The position numbers and the translations under genes were made by a program. 64,000 bases of DNA from Flavisolibacter nicotianae (lineage in GTDB: Bacteria > Bacteroidota > Bacteroidia > Chitinophagales > Chitinophagaceae): the NCBI RefSeq assembly GCF_003628535.1, contig NZ_RBCI01000001.1, positions 310,001 to 374,000 on the forward strand. Reading direction: 5' to 3'. Positions 14,824 to 23,455 of this stretch are shown here, one piece after another. Position 1 is the stretch's first letter. Each line of letters starts with the position of its first letter. The notes beneath the pieces were generated by a model. It was not told where the DNA came from. It did no database searches and saw only the letters and a program-made list of their open reading frames with translations.

Positions 14824-16230
14824 ATGTTTGTTCAGCAACTGTACACAACCTGCCTTAGCGAGGCGGCTTATTATATCGAGAGCAATGGCGAGGCAGCCGT
14901 GGTAGATCCCCTGCGCGACATCGACGTTTACCTCCGGCTGGCGGCGGAACGCAAAGCCACGATCAAATACATCTTCGAAACCCATTTTCATGCGGACTTT
15001 GTGAGCGGCCATCTTGACCTGGCCAAGGCCACCGGCGCCACCATCGTGTACGGGCCTGAAACCGAAACGGCCTACCCGGTGCAGGTAGCGAAAGACGGCG
15101 AAACATTCCCGGTTGGCCAACTAACGGTGCAAGTGCTGCATACTCCCGGTCACACGCTGGAATCCTCCTGTTATTTGCTGAAAGACGAAAACGGCAACGA
15201 TCATTGCGTGTTTACCGGCGATACGCTTTTTGTGGGTGACGTGGGCCGTCCCGACCTTGCCCAGGATGGCACGAACCTTACCAAAGAAGACCTGGCCGGC
15301 CTGCTGTACGACAGCATCCAGACAAAACTGTTGCCCCTGGCCGACAGCGTGATTGTTTACCCGGCACATGGCCCGGGCAGCTCCTGCGGCAAAACGTTTA
15401 CCGGGAAAGAAAGCACGATCGGCGCGGAAAAGAAAACCAACTATGCACTGCAGGCCGCCAGCAAAGAGGCCTTTATCAAGGTCGTTACGGAAGGACTCAC
15501 CGACCCGCCGCAGTATTTTCCCATCAATGCAAAAATCAACAAAGAGGGATACGAAAGCTTTCACGACATGCTGGAAACGGCACTCCGGCCACTTTCGGTG
15601 GACGTCGTAAAAAAGGCCTTGCAGGAAGACAGTATTTTACTCGATACACGACCAGCGGCCCAGTTTACCATGGGCTTTATTCCCGACTCCATTTTTATCG
15701 GGCTGGAAGGTCGCTTTGCCGAATGGGCTGGCAGCCTGTTGCCCTTTGATAAAAACATTGTGCTGGTAACAGAGGAAGGAATGGAAAAAGAGGCCGTTAC
15801 CCGCCTGGCCCGGGTCGGCTTCAGCAAAATCGAGGGCTACCTGGCAGGTGGTTTTGAAGCGTGGAGAACCGCTGGTGAGCCCATCGACATGGTGATTGAT
15901 GTGGAGGCCGATGAACTGGCGATGGATCTTCCCTTCGACGAGAACCTGGTGGTGCTCGACGTTCGCCGGCCGGCCGAATATGCCGACGGACACGTAAAAG
16001 GTGCCCTGAATGTTTCCCTTAACGAACTGGCCGACCCCGCCAACATGAGCAACCTGGAAGAAGACCAGAACATCTATGTGCATTGTGCCGGTGGTTACCG
16101 CAGTGTGGTTGCCGCTTCGCTGCTCAAGCGCCAGGGCATTCACAACATCCGTAATGTTTTGGGCGGCTGGGGAAAAATCAAAGAAGAAAAAAAGATCGCA
16201 ACGGAAAAAGAAAAAAGCGTTTTGAATTAG
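14824..16230 (+). CDS. CstB-like persulfide dioxygenase / rhodanese fusion
   Basis: 468 residues. Residues 1-~250 are a metallo-beta-lactamase fold of the ETHE1 type: THFHADF (His54, His56, Asp58), LHTPGHTLES, FTGDTLFVGDVGRPDL. The sixth position of the HxHxDH motif is Phe, as in CstB where it is Tyr. Residues ~265-350 are a rhodanese-like domain without a catalytic Cys (a pseudo-rhodanese), and ~360-455 a true rhodanese with HCAGGYRS (Cys421). This order (dioxygenase, pseudo-rhodanese, rhodanese) is that of staphylococcal CstB, which oxidises low-molecular-weight persulfides and makes thiosulfate. It is preceded by an ArsR gene 62 bp upstream and followed by a strong terminator. Confidence 0.9.
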   Translation: MFVQQLYTTCLSEAAYYIESNGEAAVVDPLRDIDVYLRLAAERKATIKYIFETHFHADFVSGHLDLAKATGATIVYGPETETAYPVQVAKDGETFPVGQLTVQVLHTPGHTLESSCYLLKDENGNDHCVFTGDTLFVGDVGRPDLAQDGTNLTKEDLAGLLYDSIQTKLLPLADSVIVYPAHGPGSSCGKTFTGKESTIGAEKKTNYALQAASKEAFIKVVTEGLTDPPQYFPINAKINKEGYESFHDMLETALRPLSVDVVKKALQEDSILLDTRPAAQFTMGFIPDSIFIGLEGRFAEWAGSLLPFDKNIVLVTEEGMEKEAVTRLARVGFSKIEGYLAGGFEAWRTAGEPIDMVIDVEADELAMDLPFDENLVVLDVRRPAEYADGHVKGALNVSLNELADPANMSNLEEDQNIYVHCAGGYRSVVAASLLKRQGIHNIRNVLGGWGKIKEEKKIATEKEKSVLN

Positions 16231-16256
16231 GCAAGCCGCTCGTGGCTTGTTGTCAT

Positions 16257-16311
16257 AGCCGGGCAATCGTGAAAGATTAAACATTTCTTTCACGATTGCC
16301 CGGCTTTTTTA
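16257..16311 (+). terminator. Strong intrinsic terminator after the CstB-like gene
   Basis: A 19-bp perfect stem (16257-16275 with 16287-16305) around an 11-base loop, then TTTTT. It closes the ArsR-CstB-like unit. Confidence 0.9.
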
Positions 16312-16563
16312 CCCCAAAATGGGTATTGACTCCAATGGTTCAATCATGCAACTTTGTTAGTGCAAGGGCAATCACCCTTACCATAATCAAGTAACGTTTT
16401 TTATTCTTAGTTGTACAAAAGTAGGAGCATGTCTATGCTCCTTTTTGTTTTTATAAACGTCCAGGTTTGTACGTATTTAAGATTCGTTGGATATCTAACC
16501 CAAAAGGGGTAGATATTATTTTTTGTATTGATTTTATTGCTATTTTATACCCTGTTTGGGGTA
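16311..16563. promoter_or_regulatory. Three ACCC-N5/6-GGGTA motifs upstream of the LuxR-type HTH gene
   Basis: In this 296-bp AT-rich gap the imperfect palindrome ACCC-N5/6-GGGTA occurs at 16311-16325 (N6), 16498-16511 (N5) and 16549-16563 (N6). The last two lie within 110 bp of the start of the small HTH gene. Repetition and spacing suggest operators for a dimeric regulator, possibly the HTH protein itself. No coding frame is seen in the gap. Confidence 0.45.
16423..16453 (+). terminator. Orphan intrinsic terminator in the leader of the HTH gene
   Basis: AGGAGCAT-GTCT-ATGCTCCT followed by TTTTTGTTTTT is a textbook terminator on the plus strand, but the CstB-like gene is already closed by a stronger hairpin 110 bp upstream. 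It could end a short RNA from 16330-16445 or act as an attenuator if a promoter lies just upstream; none was identified. Confidence 0.7.
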
Positions 16564-16606
16564 GCGGCCCCAAACCACCAGAATCAAACTTTGTAAAACA
16601 CTACCT

Positions 16607-16828
16607 ATGACGCTTATTGTGAATGCAGACGGCATGATGAACGACAGCCCGCTGACCCTAAGAGAAAGAGATATTTTGAACCTTTGGGCGAGGGGACTCA
16701 AACAAAAGCAAATTGCGGCCGAACTTTTCCTGAGCCCCGAAACGGTCAAAAAACACCTGCGCAATGTATACAAGAAACTCAACGCACATAACAAAGTCCA
16801 GGCCCTGACAAAAGCGGGCTACCTGTAA
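16607..16828 (+). CDS. Stand-alone LuxR/GerE-type HTH protein
   Basis: 73 residues that consist almost only of the GerE helix-turn-helix: LTLRERDILNLWARGLKQKQIAAEL, LSPETVKKHLRNVYKKLNAHNK. There is no receiver or ligand-binding domain in front; the upstream gap has stops and AT-rich sequence. Such short proteins can bind DNA as dimers and may depend on another protein for signalling. Repeated ACCC-N-GGGTA motifs upstream may be its own operators. The regulated genes are unknown. Confidence 0.85.
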   Translation: MTLIVNADGMMNDSPLTLRERDILNLWARGLKQKQIAAELFLSPETVKKHLRNVYKKLNAHNKVQALTKAGYL

Positions 16829-16946
16829 CACCCATTTGCAATGCGCAACGGGCTATAGGCAATCGGGAAAACGCAAGTCTGACAGGGAATTGCTTCAAAG
16901 ACAAATGCTGGAAAGCAAAATGAAAACGGCATGTACCCGGCGGCGC

Positions 16947-17825
16947 CTATAATACCCGTTCCCCAAATTCTTCTTTCCAGCTCCATTTCCAGCGACGGTG
17001 ACTCCAGAGGTACATTTCAGGGTATAGGCTGATAAACCGTTCGAGGTAGGCAGCATAATTTTTTGTAAGCTGGCCCTTTGGCAGGGAGGCCGGTTCGCTT
17101 TCGCCCAGTTGAAAAAACCCTTTGTAATAGCCACGTTTTGTCCTGGTAAAGTAGCAAAAGATGACGGGCAGGTTGGCCACTCTTGCACCGTTTTCGGGTG
17201 CCCGTAAGAAAGGCGTGGGCCGGCCAAAAAAATCGACCCAGTAGGCATTCCGCGGATCGGCCGGGCTTTGATCCGCCACAAGGCCCAAAACGTATTGCGT
17301 CTTGCGCCAGGGCAGGATGGCAGACCGGATTTTGGTGGCCGGCAGCAAGGCCGCACCGGTGCGTGTCCGGATCTTTAAAAACAGGCGTTCAAACAGCCCG
17401 CTTTCGATGGGCATGTACACGGTGAGCAATTTCTGAGGAATGTTGGCGGCGATGGCCAGGTTGGCCAGTTCCCAGTTGAAATTATGCCCGGTGTGAATCT
17501 GGCATTTCGTTCCCCGCTCGTACACCTGTTTGAAAACAGAATAATCGGCCGTAAAATGTTTGTTGATGTAAGCGGTATCGGCACTCAGCAGCTTGATGGT
17601 CTCGATGAAATTATCTGTAAAGTTTTTGTAGAACTGCCTGGCGATGCGCCTGCGCTCCTGTTCCGTTTTGCCCGGAAACGCAATGGCCAGGTTGGAATAG
17701 ACGACCTTCTTGCGGTAGCCGACGATGTAATACAAAATGCCGTACGCCAAATCGGAGAGAACAAACAACACCCTTAGGGGCAACAACGACAACAGGTACA
17801 ACAAACCATAAACGACATAATACAT
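16947..17825 (-). CDS. LpxL/HtrB-family lysophospholipid acyltransferase
   Basis: 292 residues from MYYVVYGLLYLLSLLPLRVLF; an in-frame upstream ATG would add 17 residues but the chosen start sits 8 bases after a TATCTTTG box (minus strand 17841-17834). The N-terminal membrane anchor is followed by the catalytic HX4E motif in TGHNFNWELAN, a GLVADQSPADPRN segment and WVDFFGRPTPFL, all typical of late acyltransferases of lipid A or ornithine-lipid pathways. It transfers an acyl chain from acyl carrier protein to a lipid precursor at the inner membrane. The neighbouring genes give no further clue to the substrate. Confidence 0.85.
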   Translation of the reverse strand: MYYVVYGLLYLLSLLPLRVLFVLSDLAYGILYYIVGYRKKVVYSNLAIAFPGKTEQERRRIARQFYKNFTDNFIETIKLLSADTAYINKHFTADYSVFKQVYERGTKCQIHTGHNFNWELANLAIAANIPQKLLTVYMPIESGLFERLFLKIRTRTGAALLPATKIRSAILPWRKTQYVLGLVADQSPADPRNAYWVDFFGRPTPFLRAPENGARVANLPVIFCYFTRTKRGYYKGFFQLGESEPASLPKGQLTKNYAAYLERFISLYPEMYLWSHRRWKWSWKEEFGERVL

Positions 17826-18009
17826 ACAGGGCGCAAAGATAGATGGGAACAAGAGAACCGGTGAACAGCCGAACAAGGAATACAGAATGGCGAAGCGGAA
17901 TTCCTTTGTTCATCCGTTTTCTCGAATTGCAGCCAGACTGCAAGCCGAAAGAATACCTGCGCCTGAAGCACGTCGAAAATCATCCTTCCCTGTTCGCCTG
18001 TTCGATATC

Positions 18010-19608
18010 CTACAGCACAATATTCTGCACCAGCTCTGACTTAAACGGGTAGTCGGTATTGTAGTGGAGGCCGCGGCTTTCTTTGCGGAAGGCAGCACCT
18101 TTGGTAATGAGGTAGCCCACTGTAATCATGTTGCGCAACTCGAGCAGGTAAGGCGAAACCGTGGTGGTCTGGTACAAGCCTTCCGTCTCTTCAAACAAGA
18201 GGTCGATGCGCCGTATGGCACGCTGTAAACGGACGATGTTGCGAACAATGCCTACGTAGTCGCTCATCACCTGCTGCAACTCTTTCAGGCTTTGCGTTAT
18301 CAGGATCATTTCCTTGGGTTCGGCCGTTCCTTCCGCATTCCAGTCCGGGATGGGCGGAAGCGCGGCAATCGCATCGATCCGGCTGGCTGCATCCACATAA
18401 CAGCGGTGGGCAAAGACCATGGCCTCGAGCAGCGAGTTGGAGGCAAGGCGGTTGGCACCGTGCAAGCCGGTCGACGCACATTCGCCGCAGGCATAAAGAT
18501 TATTGATCGAGCTCCTGCCCCATTCATCGGTTTTGATACCGCCGCAACTGTAATGTGCTGCCGGTGCAACAGGAATCATGCTCTTCGCCACATCGATGCC
18601 AAGGGACAAACATTTTTCGTAAATATTCGGAAAGTGTTCCCTGAACTTTTCCATGTCCATATGCCTGCAGTCGAGATACACATGTTCGGTACCGGTGATC
18701 TTCATCTCGTTGTCGATGGCACGGGCCACAATGTCACGTGGTGCAAGATCTTTTCGCGGATCGTAGCGATCCATAAAGGCCTCGCCGTTGCTGTTGCGCA
18801 AAATGCCACCGTCGCCACGCACCGCCTCGGTGATCAGGAAGGCCTGGCCGCGCCGGCCGGCTTCGTACAAAGCCGTGGGATGAAACTGGATGAACTCCAT
18901 GTTTTCAATCCGGCCTTTTGCCCGGTACACCATCGCAACGCCGTCGCCGGTGGCGATGACGGGATTCGTTGTTGTCCGATACACCTGCCCGTTACCGCCA
19001 GTGGCCAGCAGGGTGATTTTGGCAAGAACTTTTTCGATGCGGTTGGTTTGCGAATTCAGCACATACACACCGTAACAACAGATGTCGGGTGTCGACTTCG
19101 TAACGAGATAACCGAGATGGTGCTGCGTGATTACGTCGATGACAAACAGGTGATTGAGCAACGTAATGTTTGACGCTTTTTTCACGGCATCCAGCAGGGT
19201 TCTTTCCATCTCACGGCCAGTGACGTCTTTGTGGTGCAGGATGCGAAACTCGGAGTGGCCGCCTTCCTTCCCCCGCTTGTACTCGCCTTCGGCGTCTTTG
19301 TCGAACTGCGCTCCCCAGTCGATGATCTCCTGGATGCGGGCAGGCCCTTCCTTGACAACGATCTCCACCACGTCGCGGTTGCACAAACCATCACCGGCAA
19401 TGAGGGTGTCCTCGATATGTTTTTCAAACGAATCGTTCTCCGGGTCGTTTACCACGGCCACGCCACCCTGTGCATACTTGGTGTTGGTTTCGTCGGGTGA
19501 GGCCTTGGTGATAACAAGCACCTGCTTTTGCGGAAACTGGTGCGCCACTTTCAGTGCATAGGTAAGGCCTGCAATACCGGAGCCAATCACGAGGAAATCT
19601 GTCTGCAT
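18010..19608 (-). CDS. nadB: L-aspartate oxidase NadB
   Basis: 532 residues, full length. It begins with the FAD Rossmann motif VIGSGIAGLTYALKVA, then NTKYAQGGVAVV, the HSEFRILHHKDVTG active-site region and, further on, GGNGQVYRTTTNP, MEFIQFHPTALY and the late FAD motif ACGECASTGLHGANRLASNSLLE. NadB oxidises L-aspartate to iminoaspartate, the first step of de novo NAD synthesis, with quinolinate synthase NadA as partner. NadA and NadC are not nearby. The C-terminal domain is complete. It ends 185 bp before the convergent LpxL-like gene's start. Confidence 0.97.
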   Translation of the reverse strand: MQTDFLVIGSGIAGLTYALKVAHQFPQKQVLVITKASPDETNTKYAQGGVAVVNDPENDSFEKHIEDTLIAGDGLCNRDVVEIVVKEGPARIQEIIDWGAQFDKDAEGEYKRGKEGGHSEFRILHHKDVTGREMERTLLDAVKKASNITLLNHLFVIDVITQHHLGYLVTKSTPDICCYGVYVLNSQTNRIEKVLAKITLLATGGNGQVYRTTTNPVIATGDGVAMVYRAKGRIENMEFIQFHPTALYEAGRRGQAFLITEAVRGDGGILRNSNGEAFMDRYDPRKDLAPRDIVARAIDNEMKITGTEHVYLDCRHMDMEKFREHFPNIYEKCLSLGIDVAKSMIPVAPAAHYSCGGIKTDEWGRSSINNLYACGECASTGLHGANRLASNSLLEAMVFAHRCYVDAASRIDAIAALPPIPDWNAEGTAEPKEMILITQSLKELQQVMSDYVGIVRNIVRLQRAIRRIDLLFEETEGLYQTTTVSPYLLELRNMITVGYLITKGAAFRKESRGLHYNTDYPFKSELVQNIVL

Positions 19609-19793
19609 GGAGGGTTCAAACTTTATGGCTGTGAAGTTAGGTGATTACCGCAGAGGAAGATAGCTCTCACAAATGCCGGGTTGGACACAGCTTTCATTTG
19701 TGACAACAGTTTTATCCGCAGGAACCTCTTCCCGTTCAACAACGTTGAAAAAACTGGGCGGATGTCGTTACATTTAGTTAACAATTTGCTGCT

Positions 19794-20981
19794 ATGAATG
19801 TCCGCAACGTTTTCACCTCCTGCTTTTTCCTTTTTCTTCTTTGCATCTCCTGTTCTTCCGTGCATAAAACTGCCACGTCGAAAAACAGCGTGACCAACAA
19901 CAACCCGCTTCCCGACTGGGCATTCGGCGGCTTTGCCCGGCCGGCAAATATGAACCCGATTATTTCGCCCAACCCGGCCTCCCGGTTCCGCGACCCGATG
20001 ACAGGGAAGGAAGTGGGCTGGGAATCGAATGACACGTTCAATCCCGGTGCATCCGTGAAAGATGGCAAGGTGGTACTACTCTACCGCTCGGAAGACAAAA
20101 GCGGCATTGGCATTGGCGAACGCACCTCCCGCCTTGGTTATGCCGAAAGCAGTGATGGTCTTCACTTCACCCGGAGTGCAACACCTGTTTTGTATCCGGC
20201 CGATGACAGCCAGAAAGAATTTGAGTGGCCGGGCGGCTGCGAAGACCCGCGGGTAGCCATGACCGAGGACGGGACCTACGTGGTGTTTTACACGCAGTGG
20301 AACCGAAAGGTGCCCCGGCTGGGTGTGGCCACATCAAAAGACCTGAAGACCTGGACCAAGCACGGACCCATTTTCAAGAACGCAAGCGGCAATACCTTCA
20401 ACGAGCCACACAAATCGGCTTCGATCGTCACCACGGTGAAAGACGGCCGGCAGGTCGTTGCAAAAATCAATGGCAAGTATACAATGTACTGGGGAGAGCT
20501 GGGTGTATTCATGGCCACCTCCGACGACCTGGTGAACTGGCAACCTTTGCTGGATCCTGCCGGGAAACCAAAGCCCCTGATTTCGCCAAGAGAGGGCTAC
20601 TTCGACAGCGACCTGACCGAATGCGGTCCGCCGGCCGTGCTCACGGACAAAGGCATTTTGCTGCTGTACAACGGCAAGAACAACCCGCAAAAAGGCGACA
20701 GGCGATTCACCGGCAATGCGTATTGTGCCGGCCAGGTTTTGTTTGATAAAACGGATCCCACAAAAGCCATCGGCCGGCTGGATGCACCGTTTCTGCGACC
20801 GATGGAACCGTTTGAAAAAAGCGGGCAGTACGTGAACGGTACGGTGTTCATCGAAGGCCTTGTGTATTTCCAGCAGAAATGGTTTTTGTATTACGGCTGC
20901 GCCGATTCAAGGGTAGGCGTAGCGGTATTCGACCCGGTTCGCCCGGCCCCTGCCGACCCGCTGCCAATCCTGCCTAAATAG
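19794..20981 (+). CDS. GH130-like glycoside phosphorylase/hydrolase lipoprotein
   Basis: 395 residues. A lipoprotein signal ends in FLLCISC (Cys20). The catalytic part has the five-bladed propeller signatures of GH130: NPGASVKDGKVVLLYRSED, SSDGLHFTRSATPVLYP, GGCEDPRVAMTEDG with the catalytic Asp region EDPR, then LGVATSKDLKTWTKHGPIF and KDLTECGPPAVLTDKGILLLYNG-like segments. The family cleaves or phosphorolyses beta-mannosides; as a surface or periplasmic lipoprotein this one is more likely a hydrolase. A TTACATTTA promoter-like box lies about 15 bp upstream. No susCD pair or other polysaccharide-use genes are near. Confidence 0.85.
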   Translation: MNVRNVFTSCFFLFLLCISCSSVHKTATSKNSVTNNNPLPDWAFGGFARPANMNPIISPNPASRFRDPMTGKEVGWESNDTFNPGASVKDGKVVLLYRSEDKSGIGIGERTSRLGYAESSDGLHFTRSATPVLYPADDSQKEFEWPGGCEDPRVAMTEDGTYVVFYTQWNRKVPRLGVATSKDLKTWTKHGPIFKNASGNTFNEPHKSASIVTTVKDGRQVVAKINGKYTMYWGELGVFMATSDDLVNWQPLLDPAGKPKPLISPREGYFDSDLTECGPPAVLTDKGILLLYNGKNNPQKGDRRFTGNAYCAGQVLFDKTDPTKAIGRLDAPFLRPMEPFEKSGQYVNGTVFIEGLVYFQQKWFLYYGCADSRVGVAVFDPVRPAPADPLPILPK

Positions 20982-21017
20982 CCACTATCTTTAGTTTACA
21001 ACGCCAAATCGTTCGTT

Positions 21018-21380
21018 ATGAAACAACTTCTTCTCGCCTCGCTTTTTACACTTGCCGGCTTTGCTGCCGTCGCCCAACAAAAAGAAACCAGGACCGCCAA
21101 ACCCGATCCTGCCAAAAAACTGTACACGGTGGAAGCTGCCTGCGGCCAGTGCCAACTGGGCCTGAAAGGAAAAGGCTGCAGCCTTGCCATACGCATGGAC
21201 GGCAAAGCCTATTTTGTTGACGGCACCAATATCGACGACCATGGCGATGCCCATGCCGACGACGGTTTCTGCAACAAGATCCGGAAGGCCAACGTGCAGG
21301 GCGAAGTGGTTGACGGCCGTTTCAAGGCGAGTTATTTTGAACTACTGACGGGCGAGCAGAAAAAGCAAAAGACGAATTGA
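21018..21380 (+). CDS. DUF6370-type secreted small protein
   Basis: 120 residues with a Sec signal (KQLLLASLFTLAGFAAVAQQ). The mature part has the highly conserved VEAACGQCQLGLKGKGCSLA, DGKAYFVDGT and IDDHGDAHADDGFCNKI segments of DUF6370. Four cysteines and several His/Asp residues could bind a metal or form disulfides in the periplasm. Function is unknown. It follows the GH130-like gene by 36 bp on the same strand, but a TATCTTTA box in that gap suggests its own promoter. Confidence 0.8.
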   Translation: MKQLLLASLFTLAGFAAVAQQKETRTAKPDPAKKLYTVEAACGQCQLGLKGKGCSLAIRMDGKAYFVDGTNIDDHGDAHADDGFCNKIRKANVQGEVVDGRFKASYFELLTGEQKKQKTN

Positions 21381-21410
21381 GGTTTGTTTGATAAATTAAA
21401 CTAGTGAGTA

Positions 21411-21488
21411 GACCTGCCTTGGCGGGGTATTTCACTTCCTCTAATGAGTTGATTTGTGAATTGAAATACCTGAAAAGGCAGGCAGGTC
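21411..21488. repeat. Nested palindromic element (REP/MITE-like)
   Basis: A 78-bp imperfect palindrome: GACCTGCC at 21411-21418 pairs with GGCAGGTC at 21481-21488, and inside it GGTATTTCA at 21426-21434 pairs with TGAAATACC at 21462-21470. It could fold into a long hairpin. It marks the left edge of a more AT-rich accessory stretch. No second copy is seen in the window. Confidence 0.6.
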
Positions 21489-21597
21489 GCCATTGAAAAA
21501 CAAAAGATTCTGTGTTGAAACAGGCACGAAGGGAGTTTTGTTAATCTGGATAATAATTGTTGTGCGAAATTGAGTTCGTATTGAAACTAATAAGAGT

Positions 21598-22347
21598 ATG
21601 TCCAGGTTTACTTGCCGTCCAAGACTGATATGGTTTGTTGGTTCTTTTATCTGCTTGGGTACGTTGGGTTATATGGATGGTTCCGCTTTGATTGCGCAAA
21701 TCCATGGCAAAAGCTTTTTTGCCGAAGGTCGCCGACCACTCGATGGTTTGGATTGGTTCTTTTCCCTTTTCATACTGGCCCTTGTGCTCTATGTACTTTG
21801 GTATTATTTCTGGAGATTGACACTTGTTTCGTTTGATGTTTCAAAAAGACAATTGATAGTGAGACTGCCTTTTCAACTACATAAGCAACGCTACGAGTTC
21901 GATAAGGTGAATGGCTTTTACTTTACTAGCCAATGGGGCAAATGGTGTGAGATAAAACAACTGGTTCTACTACTGTCAACAAACAAAAAGATAAAAATTA
22001 GTGACTTGGAAACCGGCAACTTTCGCGAGATGGAAGCTGGAAGTTGGGAGTTATTTCCCTTCCTTGACCAAAAGACACAAACGCCCCTTACCGAAGAGCA
22101 AAAACAGGCCTACAGGAAAACGACAAATAGGACGTTTGACTATCGTCAGGCAAAGGCCATCCGCTTCTCACTAATTGTAAGTCTTGTGGTCTTGATATTG
22201 CTTGCATGCATGGATTTTAGCATTTCTTCTAATCGGTCCTTCCGCTCCCTGCCGAAACCTGTTCAAGTAGGCATATTGCTGTTAATCCCTTATATCGTTT
22301 ACGAATTAGGTAAAATAGCTCGAAGAATACAACAACTGCGAGAATAA
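21598..22347 (+). CDS. Unknown membrane protein
   Basis: 249 residues, not recognised. Two hydrophobic spans near the N-terminus (about 10-30 and 55-75) are followed by a soluble domain of ~115 residues resembling the bPH-like layout (SFDVSKRQLIVRLPF, FDKVNGFYFTSQWGKW), then two more spans near 185-205 and 222-238. Base composition is more AT-rich than in neighbouring genes, fitting transfer with the adjacent toxin-antitoxin pair. No partner gene suggests a function. Confidence 0.7.
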   Translation: MSRFTCRPRLIWFVGSFICLGTLGYMDGSALIAQIHGKSFFAEGRRPLDGLDWFFSLFILALVLYVLWYYFWRLTLVSFDVSKRQLIVRLPFQLHKQRYEFDKVNGFYFTSQWGKWCEIKQLVLLLSTNKKIKISDLETGNFREMEAGSWELFPFLDQKTQTPLTEEQKQAYRKTTNRTFDYRQAKAIRFSLIVSLVVLILLACMDFSISSNRSFRSLPKPVQVGILLLIPYIVYELGKIARRIQQLRE

Positions 22348-22479
22348 CCACCTCTCAACTCTTTCGCACAACAGCAGGTTTCTAAAACCAAGGCTGACGA
22401 ACAAAAGCTAAACACAATATCTTATCCGTTGGCATAAACACATTTCAGTCGTTTCCGATAATCTAAGTAATTTCAGGTT

Positions 22480-22722
22480 GTGAAGACACTCACTTTTAAC
22501 ATACCCGACAACGTGGACTTAGATTCCCGGGAAGCAGCCTTGCTTTTAGCGTCAAAGTTGTACGAACAAGGTAAACTTTCCCTGGGACAGGCTGCAGAAC
22601 TGGCCGGCTATAGCAAGGGGACATTTATGGAACTGCTTGGCCGTTATGACGTATCCGTTTTCAACTACAACGAACAGGAACTGGCAAACGACATTCGCAA
22701 TGCAGGCCACTATCATCTCTGA
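22480..22722 (+). CDS. UPF0175-family antitoxin
   Basis: 80 residues from a GTG start (KTLTFNIPDNVDLDSREAALL). The pattern ASKLYEQGKLSLGQAAELAGYSKGTFMELLGRYDVSVFNY is the UPF0175 helix-turn-helix signature. Members pair with DUF3368 PIN-like toxins, and such a gene overlaps the last 23 bp here. The antitoxin probably binds both the toxin and its own promoter. The GTG start matches the family N-terminus; no ATG is available. Confidence 0.85.
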   Translation: MKTLTFNIPDNVDLDSREAALLLASKLYEQGKLSLGQAAELAGYSKGTFMELLGRYDVSVFNYNEQELANDIRNAGHYHL

Positions 22723-23155
22723 TACTTCCTGTCTCATCTTACTGGACAAAATCCAGGAATTGGTATTACTAAAAATTCTTTTCGGTCAAGTGCTGACTAC
22801 TCCCATTGTGGCAGAAGAATATGGCGGCATACTTCCTGACTGGATCCGCATTGAGGAACCGCAAGACAAAAAGAATCAGAAAATCTTAGAAACCTCTTTG
22901 GATAAAGGAGAGGCAAGTGCGATTGCCTTGGCGATGGAACAGGCAGACTGCCTGCTGATCATCGATGAGTTGAAAGGACGCAGGCTGGCAAAGCAACTTG
23001 GGCTCAAGATAACAGGTACATTGGGCATACTCGTTGAAGCTAAACTCAGTGGTCATATCACGTCTGTTCGGCCAATGCTGAACAAAATCAAACAAACAAA
23101 CTTTCGTCTGAGTGAGCAATTAGAAAGCGCTGTTTTGAAAAATGCCGGAGAATAA
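22700..23155 (+). CDS. DUF3368 PIN-like toxin
   Basis: 151 residues starting MQATIISDTSCLILLDKIQ, overlapping the antitoxin by 23 bp. The PIN-type acidic residues are visible: ISDTS near the N-terminus, the glutamate in LDKGEASAIALAMEQ, and the pair in LLIIDELKGRRLAKQLGLKITGTLG. These would bind Mg2+ for RNA cleavage. With the UPF0175 gene it forms a type II toxin-antitoxin pair; the target RNA is not known. An ATG further upstream in frame would nearly duplicate the antitoxin region and is less likely. Confidence 0.85.
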   Translation: MQATIISDTSCLILLDKIQELVLLKILFGQVLTTPIVAEEYGGILPDWIRIEEPQDKKNQKILETSLDKGEASAIALAMEQADCLLIIDELKGRRLAKQLGLKITGTLGILVEAKLSGHITSVRPMLNKIKQTNFRLSEQLESAVLKNAGE

Positions 23156-23455
23156 CAACTCCTGCCACAGGCGTCTCCCCCGCGACAATCATTTGTCTCA
23201 AACACCCACTGCGAGGTCGCATCGTTATCGATAATGTCATCAACCTGTACGCTTCACTAACGTCAAAGAATAACCTTATCTTGTATCCATCGTTTATCGT
23301 CCAGGCAACAATACATCCGCGCAGAAGAAGGATCACGAAGGAATGATAACGGGGGGTACATCGAAGAAGAAAAATTACTTGCACCGGGTATTTGTTTCGG
23401 ACAGAACAGACGATGAATATTCTGCCTTCAAATACGCAAACATCACAGTGCATAT
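23156..23455. other. Intergenic stretch with no recognised feature
   Basis: About 300 bases after the toxin gene. A long minus-strand frame covers part of it but runs over the neighbouring lipoprotein gene and has no protein-like motifs. No terminator, repeat or promoter stands out. Confidence 0.5.
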
